This document shows, one piece after another, positions 24,363 through 33,637 of a stretch of 64,000 nt of DNA (positions are counted from its first letter, which is position 1; the number at the start of each line of letters is the position of its first letter). Origin of the DNA: GCA-2861595 sp035526335. GTDB lineage: Bacteria > Actinomycetota > Acidimicrobiia > Acidimicrobiales > GCA-2861595. Where the stretch lies: NCBI GenBank assembly GCA_035526335.1, contig DATLCN010000036.1, positions 179,004 through 243,003 on the forward strand, read 5' to 3'. The notes beneath the pieces are model-generated. The model was not told the DNA's origin, ran no database searches, and saw only the letters and a program-made list of their open reading frames with translations. The position numbers and the translations under genes were made by a program.

Positions 24363-26498
24363 GTGACCACGCTGTCGCGTGCGGTGGAGATGAAGGAGGA
24401 CGGCAACGGTGCCGCGCCTGCGCTGCGCCACCGGGGGCTGACCCACGAGGAGCTCCTCGACGATCTGCGCCTGGCCTGTCTCTCCCGCGCGATCGACGAG
24501 CGCGAGATCACTCTTCAGAAGCAGTGCCGGGCCTTCTTCCACATCGCCGGCGCCGGCCACGAAGCGCTGCTTCTCGGGCTCGCCCACCACCTGCGACCCG
24601 GCTACGACTGGTTCTTCCCCTACTACCGAGACCTCGCCCTCATGCTGGCCTTCGGCGTCACGCCAGAGCAGATCCTGCTCCAGGCCGTCGGCTCAGCCGA
24701 CGATCCCGCCTCCGGAGGCCGGCAGATGCCATCCCACTGGGGCTTCGCCGACAAGAACGTGGTCACCCAGTCCAGCCCCACCGGCAGCCAGTGCCTGCCG
24801 GCCGTGGGCTGTGCCGAAGCAGGCCGGTACATCGCCCGGCGCGGCCCGTTGCCGGGCTGCAGCGCACACGACGACGAGGTGACCTATGTCTCCATGGGCG
24901 AGGGAAGCACCTCACAGGGCGAGTTCTGGGAGAGCCTCAACACGGCCTGCACCCTCCGCCTGCCTGTCCTCTACGTCGTCGAGGACAACGGCTACGCCAT
25001 CTCCGTGCCCGTTGTCGAGCAGTCTGCCGGTCCCATCTCCGATCTGGTCGAGAGCTTCCCCGGCCTCGCCGTCCACCGGGTCGACGGTTGCGACTACTTC
25101 GCCTCCAGGGCGGTCGCCGGCCGGGCCGTCCACGACGTCCGCTCCGGGATGGGGCCCGCTCTCATCCATGCCACCGTCACCCGGCCCTTCTCCCACTCGG
25201 CGGCCGATACCCAGAGCCGGTACCGATCGGGAGCCGAGCTGGCCGAGGAGGCGGAGCGGGACCCTGTCGAGCGCCTCGAACGCGAGTTGATCGAGGGCGG
25301 CCTACTGAGCATCGACGAGGCTCTGGAGATTCGTGCACAAGCCCATCGGCGGGCGTCGGACGCGGCCAAGGAGGCGCTGTCGGCGGCCCGTCCCGACCCG
25401 ATCCGCGTCACCGACCACGTCCACGCCATCCCCGACGTGACCATGCCCGCAGATCCGCCCCCCGACCCGGCCGGCGAGATGGTCTCCTTCGGTGAGGCCA
25501 TCCGGAGGACCCTCCACGAGCTGATGGGTGCCGACGAGCGCGTCCGAGTCTTCGGGGAGGACGTGGCCGATGCCCCCGAGGCACTTCTGGGCGCGGTGGA
25601 GGGCAAGGGTGGCGTCTTCGGTAGTACCCGGGGGCTGCAACGGGCCTTCGGCGGCGACCGCTGCTACAACACGCCTCTGGCCGAGGCCACCATCGTGGGG
25701 CGGGCGGTCGGACAGGCGCTTCGCCACCTCAGGCCGGCGGCCGAGATCCAGTTTGTCGACTACATCTGGCCCGCCATGCAGCAGATGAAGTGCGAGGCGG
25801 CCACCATCCGCTGGCGCTCCAACGGCGCCTTCACCTGCCCGCTCGTGGTCAGGGCGCCGGTGGGCGGTTACCTGAGCGGTGGCGCCATCTGGCACTCCCA
25901 GTGCGGCGAATCGATCTTCGCCCACATCCCCGGCATCCTCGTCGCCTTTCCGTCTCGATCCCGCGACGCCGCCGGACTCATGCGGGCGGCTTTCCTCGCG
26001 GAGGATCCGGTGCTGTTCCTCGAGCACAAGCACCTGCTCCGCCAGGCCTACGCCCGTGACCTCTTCCCGCCGGCGGAGTGGGTCCTGCCTTTCGGGCGTG
26101 CCGCCTGCGTACGGCCCGGCTCCGACCTCACCATCGTCACCTATGGGGCGACCGTGGAGAAGTCCAACCAGGCGGCGCGGCTGCTACACGGGCAGGGTGC
26201 CGGATCGGTGGAGGTTCTCGATCTGCGCACCATCGTCCCGTGGGACCAGGAGGCGGTGGCGGAGTCGGTGCGGCGGACCGGCAGGCTGCTCATCGTCCAC
26301 GAGGACGTAATCACCTGCGGTTTCGGTGCCGAGGTGGCGGCGTGGGCCGCCGACGAGCTTTTCGCCGAGCTCGATGCGCCGGTGCGGCGCGTGGCCGCCA
26401 AGGACACCCACGTGGCCTACGAGCCCACTCTGGAAGCAGCCACCCTCCCCCAAATCGAGGACATCGTCGCCGCGGCACGGGCTCTGCTGGCGTACTGA
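24363..26498 (+). CDS. Fused alpha-beta E1 component of a 2-oxoacid dehydrogenase
   Basis: One chain holds both E1 subunits. Residues to about 330 are E1-alpha (HIAGAGHEA, PYYRDLALMLAFG, and the thiamine diphosphate loop SMGEGSTSQGEF with VVEDNGYAIS). The rest is E1-beta (VRVFGEDVADAPE, CYNTPLAEATIVGRAVGQAL, QFVDYIWPAMQQM, and the C-terminal transketolase domain with LDLRTIVPWDQEAVAESV). Such fusions occur in branched-chain and related oxoacid dehydrogenases, which decarboxylate the oxoacid and load the E2 lipoyl arm. No E2 or E3 gene is nearby, so the substrate (for instance 2-oxoisovalerate) is not settled. The GTG at 24363 gives 711 residues; an in-frame GTG at 24264 would add 33 poorly coding residues. 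Confidence 0.85.
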   Translation: MTTLSRAVEMKEDGNGAAPALRHRGLTHEELLDDLRLACLSRAIDEREITLQKQCRAFFHIAGAGHEALLLGLAHHLRPGYDWFFPYYRDLALMLAFGVTPEQILLQAVGSADDPASGGRQMPSHWGFADKNVVTQSSPTGSQCLPAVGCAEAGRYIARRGPLPGCSAHDDEVTYVSMGEGSTSQGEFWESLNTACTLRLPVLYVVEDNGYAISVPVVEQSAGPISDLVESFPGLAVHRVDGCDYFASRAVAGRAVHDVRSGMGPALIHATVTRPFSHSAADTQSRYRSGAELAEEAERDPVERLERELIEGGLLSIDEALEIRAQAHRRASDAAKEALSAARPDPIRVTDHVHAIPDVTMPADPPPDPAGEMVSFGEAIRRTLHELMGADERVRVFGEDVADAPEALLGAVEGKGGVFGSTRGLQRAFGGDRCYNTPLAEATIVGRAVGQALRHLRPAAEIQFVDYIWPAMQQMKCEAATIRWRSNGAFTCPLVVRAPVGGYLSGGAIWHSQCGESIFAHIPGILVAFPSRSRDAAGLMRAAFLAEDPVLFLEHKHLLRQAYARDLFPPAEWVLPFGRAACVRPGSDLTIVTYGATVEKSNQAARLLHGQGAGSVEVLDLRTIVPWDQEAVAESVRRTGRLLIVHEDVITCGFGAEVAAWAADELFAELDAPVRRVAAKDTHVAYEPTLEAATLPQIEDIVAAARALLAY

Positions 26499-26512
26499 CG
26501 CCGGGCTTGGGC

Positions 26513-27571
26513 TCAGCGGAGGTGGACGCTGCCGTTTCCCTGAATGATCTCGCCTATCTGCACGGCACGATGACCACGCTCCCGCAGCAGGTCCAGCGCC
26601 CGGAAGGCATCGTCAGCGCCGACCGCCACCACCATTCCGATGCCGAGGTTGAACACCCGCGCCATCTCGACCGGCTCGACATCTCCCAGGCGCTGGATCT
26701 CGCCGAAGATCTGGGGCTGCTCCCACGTGCGGGTGTCGACGAGTGCGTCCCGCCGGCCCGGCAACACCCGGGCGAGGTTGCCGGCGATGCCTCCACCCGT
26801 GATGTGGGCCACCGCCCGAACTTCGACCGAGCGCAGCAGGGCCCCCACCGCGGGGGCGTAGATCACCGAAGGCGTGAGCAGCTCGTCGGCCAGGCTGTTC
26901 GCGGCGCCGACATAGGCAGGCTCGTCCAGCCGGCGACCCGCCACCTCGAGCAGCACCCGGCGGGCCAGCGAGAAGCCGTTCGACCGCAGCCCCGGCGACG
27001 GCAGGCCCAGGAGGACGTCACCCTCGTCCAGGTTCTCGCCGGTGATGATCCGGTCACGCTCCACCACCCCGACGGCGAACCCGACGAGGTCGAACTCGCC
27101 GGCCTCCATGGCTCCGGGGTGCTCGGCCATCTCCCCACCGATGAGGGCGCATCCCGCCTGCCGGCAACCGCTCACCACCCCCTCCACGAGCTGGTCGATG
27201 TGGTCCGGGTCCAAGCGGCCCACCGCGATGTAGTCGAGGAAGAAGAGCGGCTCGGCCCCCTGGCAGACGAGATCGTCGACGCACATGGCCACCAGGTCCA
27301 CCCCGATGGTGGTGAACCGCCCCGCAGCCTGGGCGACCAGGGCCTTGGTGCCCACTCCGTCGGTCGAGCTGACCAGCACCGGCTCCCGGTAACGGTCGTT
27401 GGGAAAGGCGAACAGCCCGCCGAAGCCTCCGACGTCACCGAGCACCTCCGGGCGGAAGGTAGACCGGACCTTCTCCTTTATCCGCTCCACCGCCCGCTCG
27501 CCGGCGGCGATGTCGACGCCGGCGGCGGCGTAGGTCAGCCCCGGGGGGGAATCGTCGGGCTCCTCAGGCAC
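26513..27571 (-). CDS. purM: Phosphoribosylformylglycinamidine cyclo-ligase
   Basis: A 352-residue AIR synthetase, which closes the imidazole ring of FGAM with ATP to give AIR in step 5 of purine synthesis. Family motifs are GLTYAAAGVDIAAG, STDGVGTKALVA, the metal-binding DLVAMCVDDLVCQGAEPLFF, GGEMAEHPGAM and GLRSNGFSLAR, followed by HITGGGIAGNLAR. Length is typical. The start overlaps the purF stop by eight bases, and it is the last gene of the minus-strand purL-purF-purM group. It converges on the E1 dehydrogenase with only 14 bases between the stops. Confidence 0.96.
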   Translation of the reverse strand: MPEEPDDSPPGLTYAAAGVDIAAGERAVERIKEKVRSTFRPEVLGDVGGFGGLFAFPNDRYREPVLVSSTDGVGTKALVAQAAGRFTTIGVDLVAMCVDDLVCQGAEPLFFLDYIAVGRLDPDHIDQLVEGVVSGCRQAGCALIGGEMAEHPGAMEAGEFDLVGFAVGVVERDRIITGENLDEGDVLLGLPSPGLRSNGFSLARRVLLEVAGRRLDEPAYVGAANSLADELLTPSVIYAPAVGALLRSVEVRAVAHITGGGIAGNLARVLPGRRDALVDTRTWEQPQIFGEIQRLGDVEPVEMARVFNLGIGMVVAVGADDAFRALDLLRERGHRAVQIGEIIQGNGSVHLR

Positions 27572-29018
27572 GCTGAGGCTTCAGCTCCTCGAGCACACCC
27601 TTGTTGAAGTGGACCGGGACGGTGGTGGGATAGTCGCCGGTGAGGCAGGCGGAGCAGAAGCCGGCACCCGGAGCCTCGATGGCCCGCTCGAGGTTCTCGA
27701 GGCTCAGATAGGCCAGCGAATCGACACCGAGGTAATCCTGGATCTCACCGACGGACATGTTGGCCGCCAGCAACTCCGCGCGGGTCCCGGTGTCGACGCC
27801 GTAGAAGCAGGGCCACTTGTACGGCGGGCTGGTGATGCGGACGTGGACCTCCTTGGCACCCGCCTCACGCAGCATCCGCACGATCGCCCGCTGGGTCGTT
27901 CCCCGCACGATGGAATCGTCCACGACCACCACTCGCTTGCCCCGGATGTTCTCCCGCAACGGGTTGAGTTTCCGGTTGACCGCCCTGCTGCGCATCTCCT
28001 GGGTGGGTGCGATGAAGGTACGCCCGATGTAGCGGTTCTTGACCAGACCCTGCCCGTAGGGGATGCCGCTGCGCTTGGCGTAACCCTCGGCCGCCGGCAC
28101 TCCGGACTCAGGGACACCCATCACCATGTCCGCCTCGACCGGCGCCTGCTCGGCGAGCAGCTCGCCCATGCGCCGGCGGGCCCCATGGACCTCCTTGCCG
28201 TAGAGCTGGCTGTCGGGGCGGGCGATGTACACGAGCTCGAAGATGCACAGCTTCGGGTTGACCCGGTTTCGGGGGAAGGGGTGCTCGGAACGCCAGCCGG
28301 TGGCGTCGATGACGATCATCTCGCCGGGCGCGATCTCCCGGACGAAATGGGCACCGATGACGTCCAGCGCCGGAGTCTCGGAGGCCAGGACCCATCCCCG
28401 GTCCAGCTTGCCCAGGCACAGCGGACGGAACCCGTTCGGATCGCGGATGCCGATGAGGTGTCCGGCGTCCATGAGGACGAACGAGAACGCCCCGTGCAGG
28501 CTGGGCAGCACCTCCACCAGGGCCCGCTCGAGGTCCCGCCCGTCGCTACGGGCGTCGTCGTCGTGGGGGAAGCGGCTGGCTATCAGCTCGGCTACGAGGT
28601 CGCTGTCGCTGGCCACCGTGCCCGGGAGCATCCCCGCCTCCGCAGCCAGTGCCTCGGTGTTCGTGAGATTGCCGTTGTGGCCGAGGGCGAAGCCGGACTC
28701 GCCCGGCTCCCGGTAAACCGGCTGCGCGTTTCGCCAGGTGCTCGATCCGGTGGTCGAGTACCGGGTGTGGCCTATGGCCAGATGACCTTTGAGGGGGGCG
28801 AGGGTGCGGTCGTCGAAGACATTGGTGACCAGTCCCATGTCCTTGACGATGGTGATCGTCTCGCCGTCGCTGACCGCCATGCCGGCCGACTCCTGGCCCC
28901 GGTGCTGCAGGGCGTAAAGCCCGTCGAAGGTCAGGTGGGCGACGGGCAGGCCTGGGCCGTAGACCCCGAACACGCCACAGGCGTGTTTCGGGTGGTCGTC
29001 GTCATTCTCCCCCGTCAC
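27564..29018 (-). CDS. purF: Amidophosphoribosyltransferase
   Basis: Catalyses the first step of purine synthesis, PRPP plus glutamine to phosphoribosylamine. The N-terminal class II glutaminase begins at HACGVFGVYGPG, whose Cys becomes the nucleophile after propeptide removal. LQHRGQESAGMAV, GHTRYSTTGS and GHNGNLTN follow. The PRTase half has VVVDDSIVRGTTQ (PRPP loop). Four cysteines (CIFE, PCFYGVD and CSACLTGDYPT) suggest the iron-sulfur type found in Bacillus and actinobacteria. The GTG at 29018 gives a short propeptide; longer in-frame starts upstream are poorly coding. It lies 49 bases after purL. Confidence 0.95.
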   Translation of the reverse strand: MTGENDDDHPKHACGVFGVYGPGLPVAHLTFDGLYALQHRGQESAGMAVSDGETITIVKDMGLVTNVFDDRTLAPLKGHLAIGHTRYSTTGSSTWRNAQPVYREPGESGFALGHNGNLTNTEALAAEAGMLPGTVASDSDLVAELIASRFPHDDDARSDGRDLERALVEVLPSLHGAFSFVLMDAGHLIGIRDPNGFRPLCLGKLDRGWVLASETPALDVIGAHFVREIAPGEMIVIDATGWRSEHPFPRNRVNPKLCIFELVYIARPDSQLYGKEVHGARRRMGELLAEQAPVEADMVMGVPESGVPAAEGYAKRSGIPYGQGLVKNRYIGRTFIAPTQEMRSRAVNRKLNPLRENIRGKRVVVVDDSIVRGTTQRAIVRMLREAGAKEVHVRITSPPYKWPCFYGVDTGTRAELLAANMSVGEIQDYLGVDSLAYLSLENLERAIEAPGAGFCSACLTGDYPTTVPVHFNKGVLEELKPQRA

Positions 29019-29067
29019 CAAACCATGTTCGCACACCGGCCATAGCTCTGCGACACGGTGCCGGGCA

Positions 29068-31266
29068 TCACGCCGGAGCGAGGGCTCGGGGAATGGCGCC
29101 ACGCCAGGCGGCCGCCGCCTCGGCCACATCGAGGTCGATCAGGCCTTCCACCGCGAGCCGCTCACCGCCGGCCTCGCCGAGCACCGTACAGGGCACCTCG
29201 CACGCCTCGGCTCGACCCGACAGATCGTCCAGCCGTCCGGGGGCGATACACACGACGACCCGCGACGGCGACTCGGCGAACAGCTCCGTGTGGCCCGCGA
29301 CGCCGGAGACGTCGAAGCCCACACCGGAACGCACCGCCATCTCCGCCAGGGCCAGCCCCAGACCACCGTCGGAGACGTCGTGGACGCCGTCGAGGACGCC
29401 GTCGGCCACCAGGCACCTCACCAGCTCCACGAGCCGGGCATGGCCATCAAGGTCCAACGCCGGCAGAACGCCCCCGCGGTGGCCATGGGCCCGAAGGGCC
29501 CACAGCGAGCCGCCGAGACAGGGGTCGATGTCGCCCAGCTGCACCAGCTTGGAACCGGCCACCAGTCGCACACCCGGGGGCCGTCGCTCGAGACGATCGA
29601 TCAGGCCGACCACCCCGACGACGGGAGTCGGGTCGATGTCGCGCCCCCGGCTCTCGTTGTAGAGGCTGACGTTGCCTCCCACGACAGGAAGCCCGAGGGC
29701 CACGCAGGCCTCGGCCATCCCGTCGATCACCTCCGAGAGCTGCCACATCACCTCGGGATGTTCGGGGTTGCCGAGGTTGAGGCAGTTGACCAGCGCCGCC
29801 GGCCGGGCGCCGGCACAGGCCACATTGAGAGCGGCCTCGGCCACCAGCATGGCCGTGCCCTTGCGGGGATCGAGGGCGCACCACCGGCCGTTGCCGTCGG
29901 TGGAGAGGGCCAAGGCCTTTTCGGTGTGCGGCAGGCCGGGAGCCTTCAGGCGCAGCACGGCGGCGTCGCCGCCGGGTGGCTCGACGGTGTTCAGGAACAG
30001 CTGGTGGTCGTACTGTCGATACACCCACGCCGGGTCGACGAGGAGATCGAGCAGGTCGGCTCCACAGTCCCCGGGCGCCGGCAGAGCAGCGGGATCGGCG
30101 TCGGCCAGCAGGTCGAGGCCCGGCGGGCGGATCATGGGCCGGTCGTAGAGCGGGGCGTCCTCGTGGAGGGAAGCGGCCGGCACGTCGGCGAGAACCTCGC
30201 CCTCCGGCCGGTCCAGGATGCGCAGGCGGGCGCCTTCGGTGACCGTCCCCACCACAGAAGCTCTCACCTCCCACCGATCGCACACCTCCCGAACCAGCGC
30301 CAGCGAGTCCGGCGACACGATGGCCAGCATCCGCTCCTGGCTCTCACTCGTCATCACCTCGAAAGCGGCCATTCCCGGCTCCCGCTGGGGCACCTCGGAC
30401 ACATAGACGTCCATGCCCACTCCACCGCGGGAAGCCGTCTCGCTGGTGGCACAGGTGAGGCCGGCACCGCCGAGATCCTGGATTCCGACGACGATGCCGG
30501 CGTCGAGCAGCTCGAGGCAGGCCTCGATCAGTCGCTTCTCCTCGAAGGGGTCGCCCACCTGAACGCTGGGGCGCTTGGCGGCGTCGGACCCGGCGTCGCC
30601 GAACCCTGCCGATGCGAGCACGCTGACACCACCGATGCCGTCGCGGCCGGTACTGGAGCCGAGGAGCACGGCCAGGTTGCCGACACCCTCGGCCCGGCCG
30701 AGCACGAGGCGGTCGGCGGGCATGACGCCGAGACACAGCACGTTCACCAGTGGGTTCTCCGCGTAACAGTCGTCGAACGCGACCTCACCGCCGACGTTCG
30801 GGACACCGACGGAGTTCCCGTAGCCCGATATGCCGCTCACGACACCCTCGAAGATCCAACGGCTGCGGGCGTCGTCGAGGGGGCCGAAGCGTATGGCGTC
30901 CATCAGGGCGATGGGCCTGGCACCCATGGTGAAGATGTCCCGAAGGATGCCGCCGACGCCCGTGGCCGCCCCCTGGTAGGGCTCGACGGCCGAGGGGTGG
31001 TTGTGACTCTCGATGCGGATGGCCACCGCCACACCGTCGCCGGCATCGATCACCCCGGCGTTCTCGCCGGGGCCGACGAGCACCTCGGGACCCTCGGTCG
31101 GTAGCCGGCCGAGGTGGCGGCGGGACGACTTGTAGGAGCAGTGCTCGCTCCACATGACGGCGTACATGGCCAGCTCGAGGTGGTTCGGCTCGCGGCCCAG
31201 GATGCGGCAGATGGCCGCGGCCTCCCCGCCGGTGAGCCCCAAAGCACGTGCCAGCTCTGCGTCCAT
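29068..31266 (-). CDS. purL: Phosphoribosylformylglycinamidine synthase subunit PurL
   Basis: The roughly 730-residue small-type PurL, the ATP-dependent synthase subunit that works with PurQ (glutaminase) and PurS. Motifs are MWSEHCSYKSSRRHL, RIESHNHPSAVEPYQGAATG, GGILRDIFTMGARPIAL, GIQDLGGAGLTCATSE, LVNCLNLGNPEHPEVMW and VHDVSDGGLGLALAEMA. The ATG at 31266 (MDAELARALGLTG) fits the family start better than the upstream GTG. Its promoter should lie in 31267-31392, which also serves the divergent hypothetical gene and contains the palindrome TTGACGTCAA. Confidence 0.96.
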   Translation of the reverse strand: MDAELARALGLTGGEAAAICRILGREPNHLELAMYAVMWSEHCSYKSSRRHLGRLPTEGPEVLVGPGENAGVIDAGDGVAVAIRIESHNHPSAVEPYQGAATGVGGILRDIFTMGARPIALMDAIRFGPLDDARSRWIFEGVVSGISGYGNSVGVPNVGGEVAFDDCYAENPLVNVLCLGVMPADRLVLGRAEGVGNLAVLLGSSTGRDGIGGVSVLASAGFGDAGSDAAKRPSVQVGDPFEEKRLIEACLELLDAGIVVGIQDLGGAGLTCATSETASRGGVGMDVYVSEVPQREPGMAAFEVMTSESQERMLAIVSPDSLALVREVCDRWEVRASVVGTVTEGARLRILDRPEGEVLADVPAASLHEDAPLYDRPMIRPPGLDLLADADPAALPAPGDCGADLLDLLVDPAWVYRQYDHQLFLNTVEPPGGDAAVLRLKAPGLPHTEKALALSTDGNGRWCALDPRKGTAMLVAEAALNVACAGARPAALVNCLNLGNPEHPEVMWQLSEVIDGMAEACVALGLPVVGGNVSLYNESRGRDIDPTPVVGVVGLIDRLERRPPGVRLVAGSKLVQLGDIDPCLGGSLWALRAHGHRGGVLPALDLDGHARLVELVRCLVADGVLDGVHDVSDGGLGLALAEMAVRSGVGFDVSGVAGHTELFAESPSRVVVCIAPGRLDDLSGRAEACEVPCTVLGEAGGERLAVEGLIDLDVAEAAAAWRGAIPRALAPA

Positions 31267-31361
31267 CACCGCCACGTTATGCGCCGGCCGGATTCGCACA
31301 CCGGCTACTCGAAATGAACAGCGGTAATCCCTTGGGCAGGAGGGCTATGATGAGATTGATA

Positions 31362-31371
31362 TTGACGTCAA
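31362..31371. promoter_or_regulatory. Palindrome TTGACGTCAA between purL and the hypothetical gene
   Basis: A perfect 10-base palindrome sits in the 126-base divergent intergenic space, 96 bases from purL and 21 bases from the ATG at 31393. It could be an operator. No regulator is known to me for this exact word in actinobacterial purine genes, so this is a candidate site only. Confidence 0.35.
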
Positions 31372-31392
31372 AGAAAAGGTAGGGATTCAGAC

Positions 31393-31821
31393 ATGGCCAC
31401 CAAAATCCGGAGGACGAAGTCGCCTATGTCGGACGAGCACAAGCACGCGCTGGCCGTCGGCAGGGAGCAGGGCAGAGCCGTTCGGAGATACCTCGAAGCG
31501 TTGGAGGCCCACCGGCCCAAGCGTGGTCGCAAGCGCACACCCGAATCGATCGAGCGCCGCCTCGGCGTCATCGAGGAACGCCTGGCCGGAGCCGATCCGC
31601 TCACCCGTCTGCAACTCGTCCAGGAGCGCATGGATCTCCAGGAGGAACTGGCCACGAAGTCGGAGATCGTCGACCTCACCGACCTCGAAGCCGGGTTCGT
31701 GGCGGCGGCCCGTGACTACGGCGAGCGCAAGGGAATCAGCTACGGAGCATGGCGAGAAGCGGGCGTGGATGCGGCCGTGCTCAAGCGCGCCGGTATCCGC
31801 CGGGGATCCGTGGAGAGCTGA
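31393..31821 (+). CDS. Conserved hypothetical protein within the purine cluster
   Basis: A 142-residue soluble, charged protein on the plus strand, between purL and purQ, which are both on the minus strand. It starts with MATKIRRTKSPMSDEHKHAL and continues with AVGREQGRAVRRYLEALEAH and RPKRGRKRTPESIERRL, a basic helix resembling histone-like or AT-hook segments. A coiled coil (IEERLAGADPLTRLQLVQER) and a C-terminal helical part (YGERKGISYGAWREAGVD) follow. I recognise it only as a type of hypothetical protein seen in actinobacteria. The basic middle suggests nucleic-acid binding. Its stop is three bases from the convergent purQ stop. Confidence 0.72.
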   Translation: MATKIRRTKSPMSDEHKHALAVGREQGRAVRRYLEALEAHRPKRGRKRTPESIERRLGVIEERLAGADPLTRLQLVQERMDLQEELATKSEIVDLTDLEAGFVAAARDYGERKGISYGAWREAGVDAAVLKRAGIRRGSVES

Positions 31822-31824
31822 GAT

Positions 31825-32502
31825 TCAGGCGGGGACGCCGCTGGCGGCCGACAACATGCACCGGAAAAGAGCGGCGCCGTCCTGGGAGCCGGTGAGGGCG
31901 TCGCAGGCCCGCTCCGGATGGGGCATCAGGCCCACGACGTTCCCCGCCTCGTTGCGGATGCCGGCAATGTCGTCCACGGAACCATTCGGGTTGTCGACGT
32001 AACGAAGCACGATCCGGTCCTCGTCCCGCAAACGGGCCAGCGTTTCCGGTGAACAGGTGTAATTACCCTCGAAATGGTTGATCGGGATCGACAAGATTTG
32101 CCCCCTTGCGAGCCCTGAACTCAGCACGGAATTGGTGCTCTCCACCTGCAGCTCCACCATGGTGCACAGGAACTTCAGCCCCGCGTTCTTCTGGAGAGCC
32201 CCGGGCAACATGCCGGCCTCGGTGAGCACCTGGAAGCCGTTGCAGATCCCCACCACCGGCCCGCCGGCGGCGGCCATGGCCCGCACTGCGTCCATCACCG
32301 GCGAGAAGCGGGCGATGGCGCCGGGCCGGAGATAGTCGCCGTGGGCGAATCCTCCAGGCAGGACGACGGCATCGACGGCAGGCAGCTTCGGCGAGCCGTG
32401 CCAGACGATCTCGGCCTCGCCGCCGAGGGCGTCGATCACCTCCACGACATCGTGCTCGCAGTTCGATCCGGGGAAGAGCAGGACCCCGACACGTGCGCTC
32501 AT
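31825..32502 (-). CDS. purQ: Phosphoribosylformylglycinamidine synthase glutaminase subunit PurQ
   Basis: A 225-residue class I glutamine amidotransferase that supplies ammonia to PurL. It opens with RVGVLLFPGSNCEHD. The nucleophile is in VVGICNGFQVLTEAGMLPGA, the oxyanion region is AVVLPGGFAHGDYLRPGAIA, and the catalytic His and Glu are in GLMPHPERA. The ATG overlaps the purS stop by four bases, so PurQ and PurS are translationally coupled. It is the last gene of the purA-to-purQ run and converges on the hypothetical gene at 31393-31821. Confidence 0.96.
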   Translation of the reverse strand: MSARVGVLLFPGSNCEHDVVEVIDALGGEAEIVWHGSPKLPAVDAVVLPGGFAHGDYLRPGAIARFSPVMDAVRAMAAAGGPVVGICNGFQVLTEAGMLPGALQKNAGLKFLCTMVELQVESTNSVLSSGLARGQILSIPINHFEGNYTCSPETLARLRDEDRIVLRYVDNPNGSVDDIAGIRNEAGNVVGLMPHPERACDALTGSQDGAALFRCMLSAASGVPA

Positions 32503-32753
32503 GCGGGCGTGAGATCGATGCGGACGTCTTCGATGACGGGATTGGAGAGGAAGCTCTCCGACAGCTTCCGCACCTGATCCATGGCGGAATCCCGGTCCGG
32601 CGCGTCGACCTGGAACCGCACCGCCTTGCCGACCCGCACATCGGTCACACCCTCGAAACCCAGCGCCGGCAGCGACCGCTCCACCGTCGCTCCCTGGGGA
32701 TCGGCCACACCCTCTCTCAGGCTCACCTCGACCAGAACCACGAATCGGCCCAT
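32499..32753 (-). CDS. purS: Phosphoribosylformylglycinamidine synthase subunit PurS
   Basis: An 84-residue PurS, the small beta-alpha-beta protein that bridges PurL and PurQ in the Bacillus-type FGAM synthase complex. It begins MGRFVVLVEVSLREGVADPQ and has GATVERSLPALGFEGV followed by VRVGKAVRFQVD, the usual family pattern. The ATG overlaps the purC stop in the sequence TGATG, and its own stop overlaps purQ. Presence of purS agrees with the small-type PurL in this window. Confidence 0.95.
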   Translation of the reverse strand: MGRFVVLVEVSLREGVADPQGATVERSLPALGFEGVTDVRVGKAVRFQVDAPDRDSAMDQVRKLSESFLSNPVIEDVRIDLTPA

Positions 32754-33637
32754 CAACCGTCTCCTCCTCCGTGCCAGTCCGCGAAACGGCGACCGGTGAT
32801 CCGCTCGTAGGCCGTCACGTATCGCTCCCGGCACGCCCGGACCACGTCGTCGGGCAATGGTGGTGGCGGCGGCTTCTTGTCCCATCCGAAAGCCTCCAGC
32901 CAGTCCCGCAGTGGCTGTTTGTCGAACGACGGCGGGGTGGAGCCGGGGTGCCAGTCCTCGGCCGGCCAGAACCGTGAGGAGTCGGGGGTGAGAACCTCGT
33001 CGCAGATGACCATCTCACCGTCCACCAGGCCCAGCTCGAACTTGGTGTCGGCAACGATGATCCCGCGCTCGGAGGCCCAGACCGAACCCCGGCGATACGC
33101 CGCCAGGCTGATCTCCCTGGCCTGTTCGGCCAGCGTTCGACCCACCAGCTCCACCGCGTCGGCGAAGGCGATGTTCTCGTCATGGCCGGATTGGGCCTTG
33201 GTGGAGGGGGTGAACACGGGCTCGGGGAGCTGCGCCGACTCCTCGAGGCCCGCCGGCAGCGGGGCCCCGTGCATGGTGCCCGAGCTGCGGTACTCCTTCC
33301 ACGCCGATCCCGACAGGTACCCGCGCACGATGCACTCGATGGGCAGCATCTGGGCCCTTCGCACGAGCATGGTGCGGCCGGCGAGGTCGTCGGTGCCGGC
33401 GCGCATGTCGGGGAAATCGGCGGTGTCGACCGACACCAGCGCGCTGGGGGCGACATCAGCCAGGTGCTCCAGCCAGAAGGCGGTCATGGCCGTGAGCACT
33501 CGGCCCTTGTCCGGCACCGGCTCGTTCATGACCACGTCGAAGGCGGACATGCGGTCGGAGGCCACGAGGAGGAGAAGGCCGTCGCCGGCGTCGTACACGT
33601 CGCGCACCTTGCCCGAGTAGATGTGCTCCACCGCCAT
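32753..33637 (-). CDS. purC: Phosphoribosylaminoimidazole-succinocarboxamide synthase
   Basis: A 294-residue SAICAR synthetase joining CAIR and aspartate with ATP. Motifs are YSGKVRDVYDAGDGLLLLVA, SDRMSAFDVVMNEPVPDKG, ECIVRGYLSGSAWKEY, and IIVADTKFELGLVDG, then VLTPDSSRFWPAEDW and SFDKQPLRDWL. It is of the longer type common in actinobacteria. Start and stop each overlap a neighbour by one base in TGATG junctions (purB upstream, purS downstream), so the run is a single coupled operon. Confidence 0.96.
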   Translation of the reverse strand: MAVEHIYSGKVRDVYDAGDGLLLLVASDRMSAFDVVMNEPVPDKGRVLTAMTAFWLEHLADVAPSALVSVDTADFPDMRAGTDDLAGRTMLVRRAQMLPIECIVRGYLSGSAWKEYRSSGTMHGAPLPAGLEESAQLPEPVFTPSTKAQSGHDENIAFADAVELVGRTLAEQAREISLAAYRRGSVWASERGIIVADTKFELGLVDGEMVICDEVLTPDSSRFWPAEDWHPGSTPPSFDKQPLRDWLEAFGWDKKPPPPPLPDDVVRACRERYVTAYERITGRRFADWHGGGDG

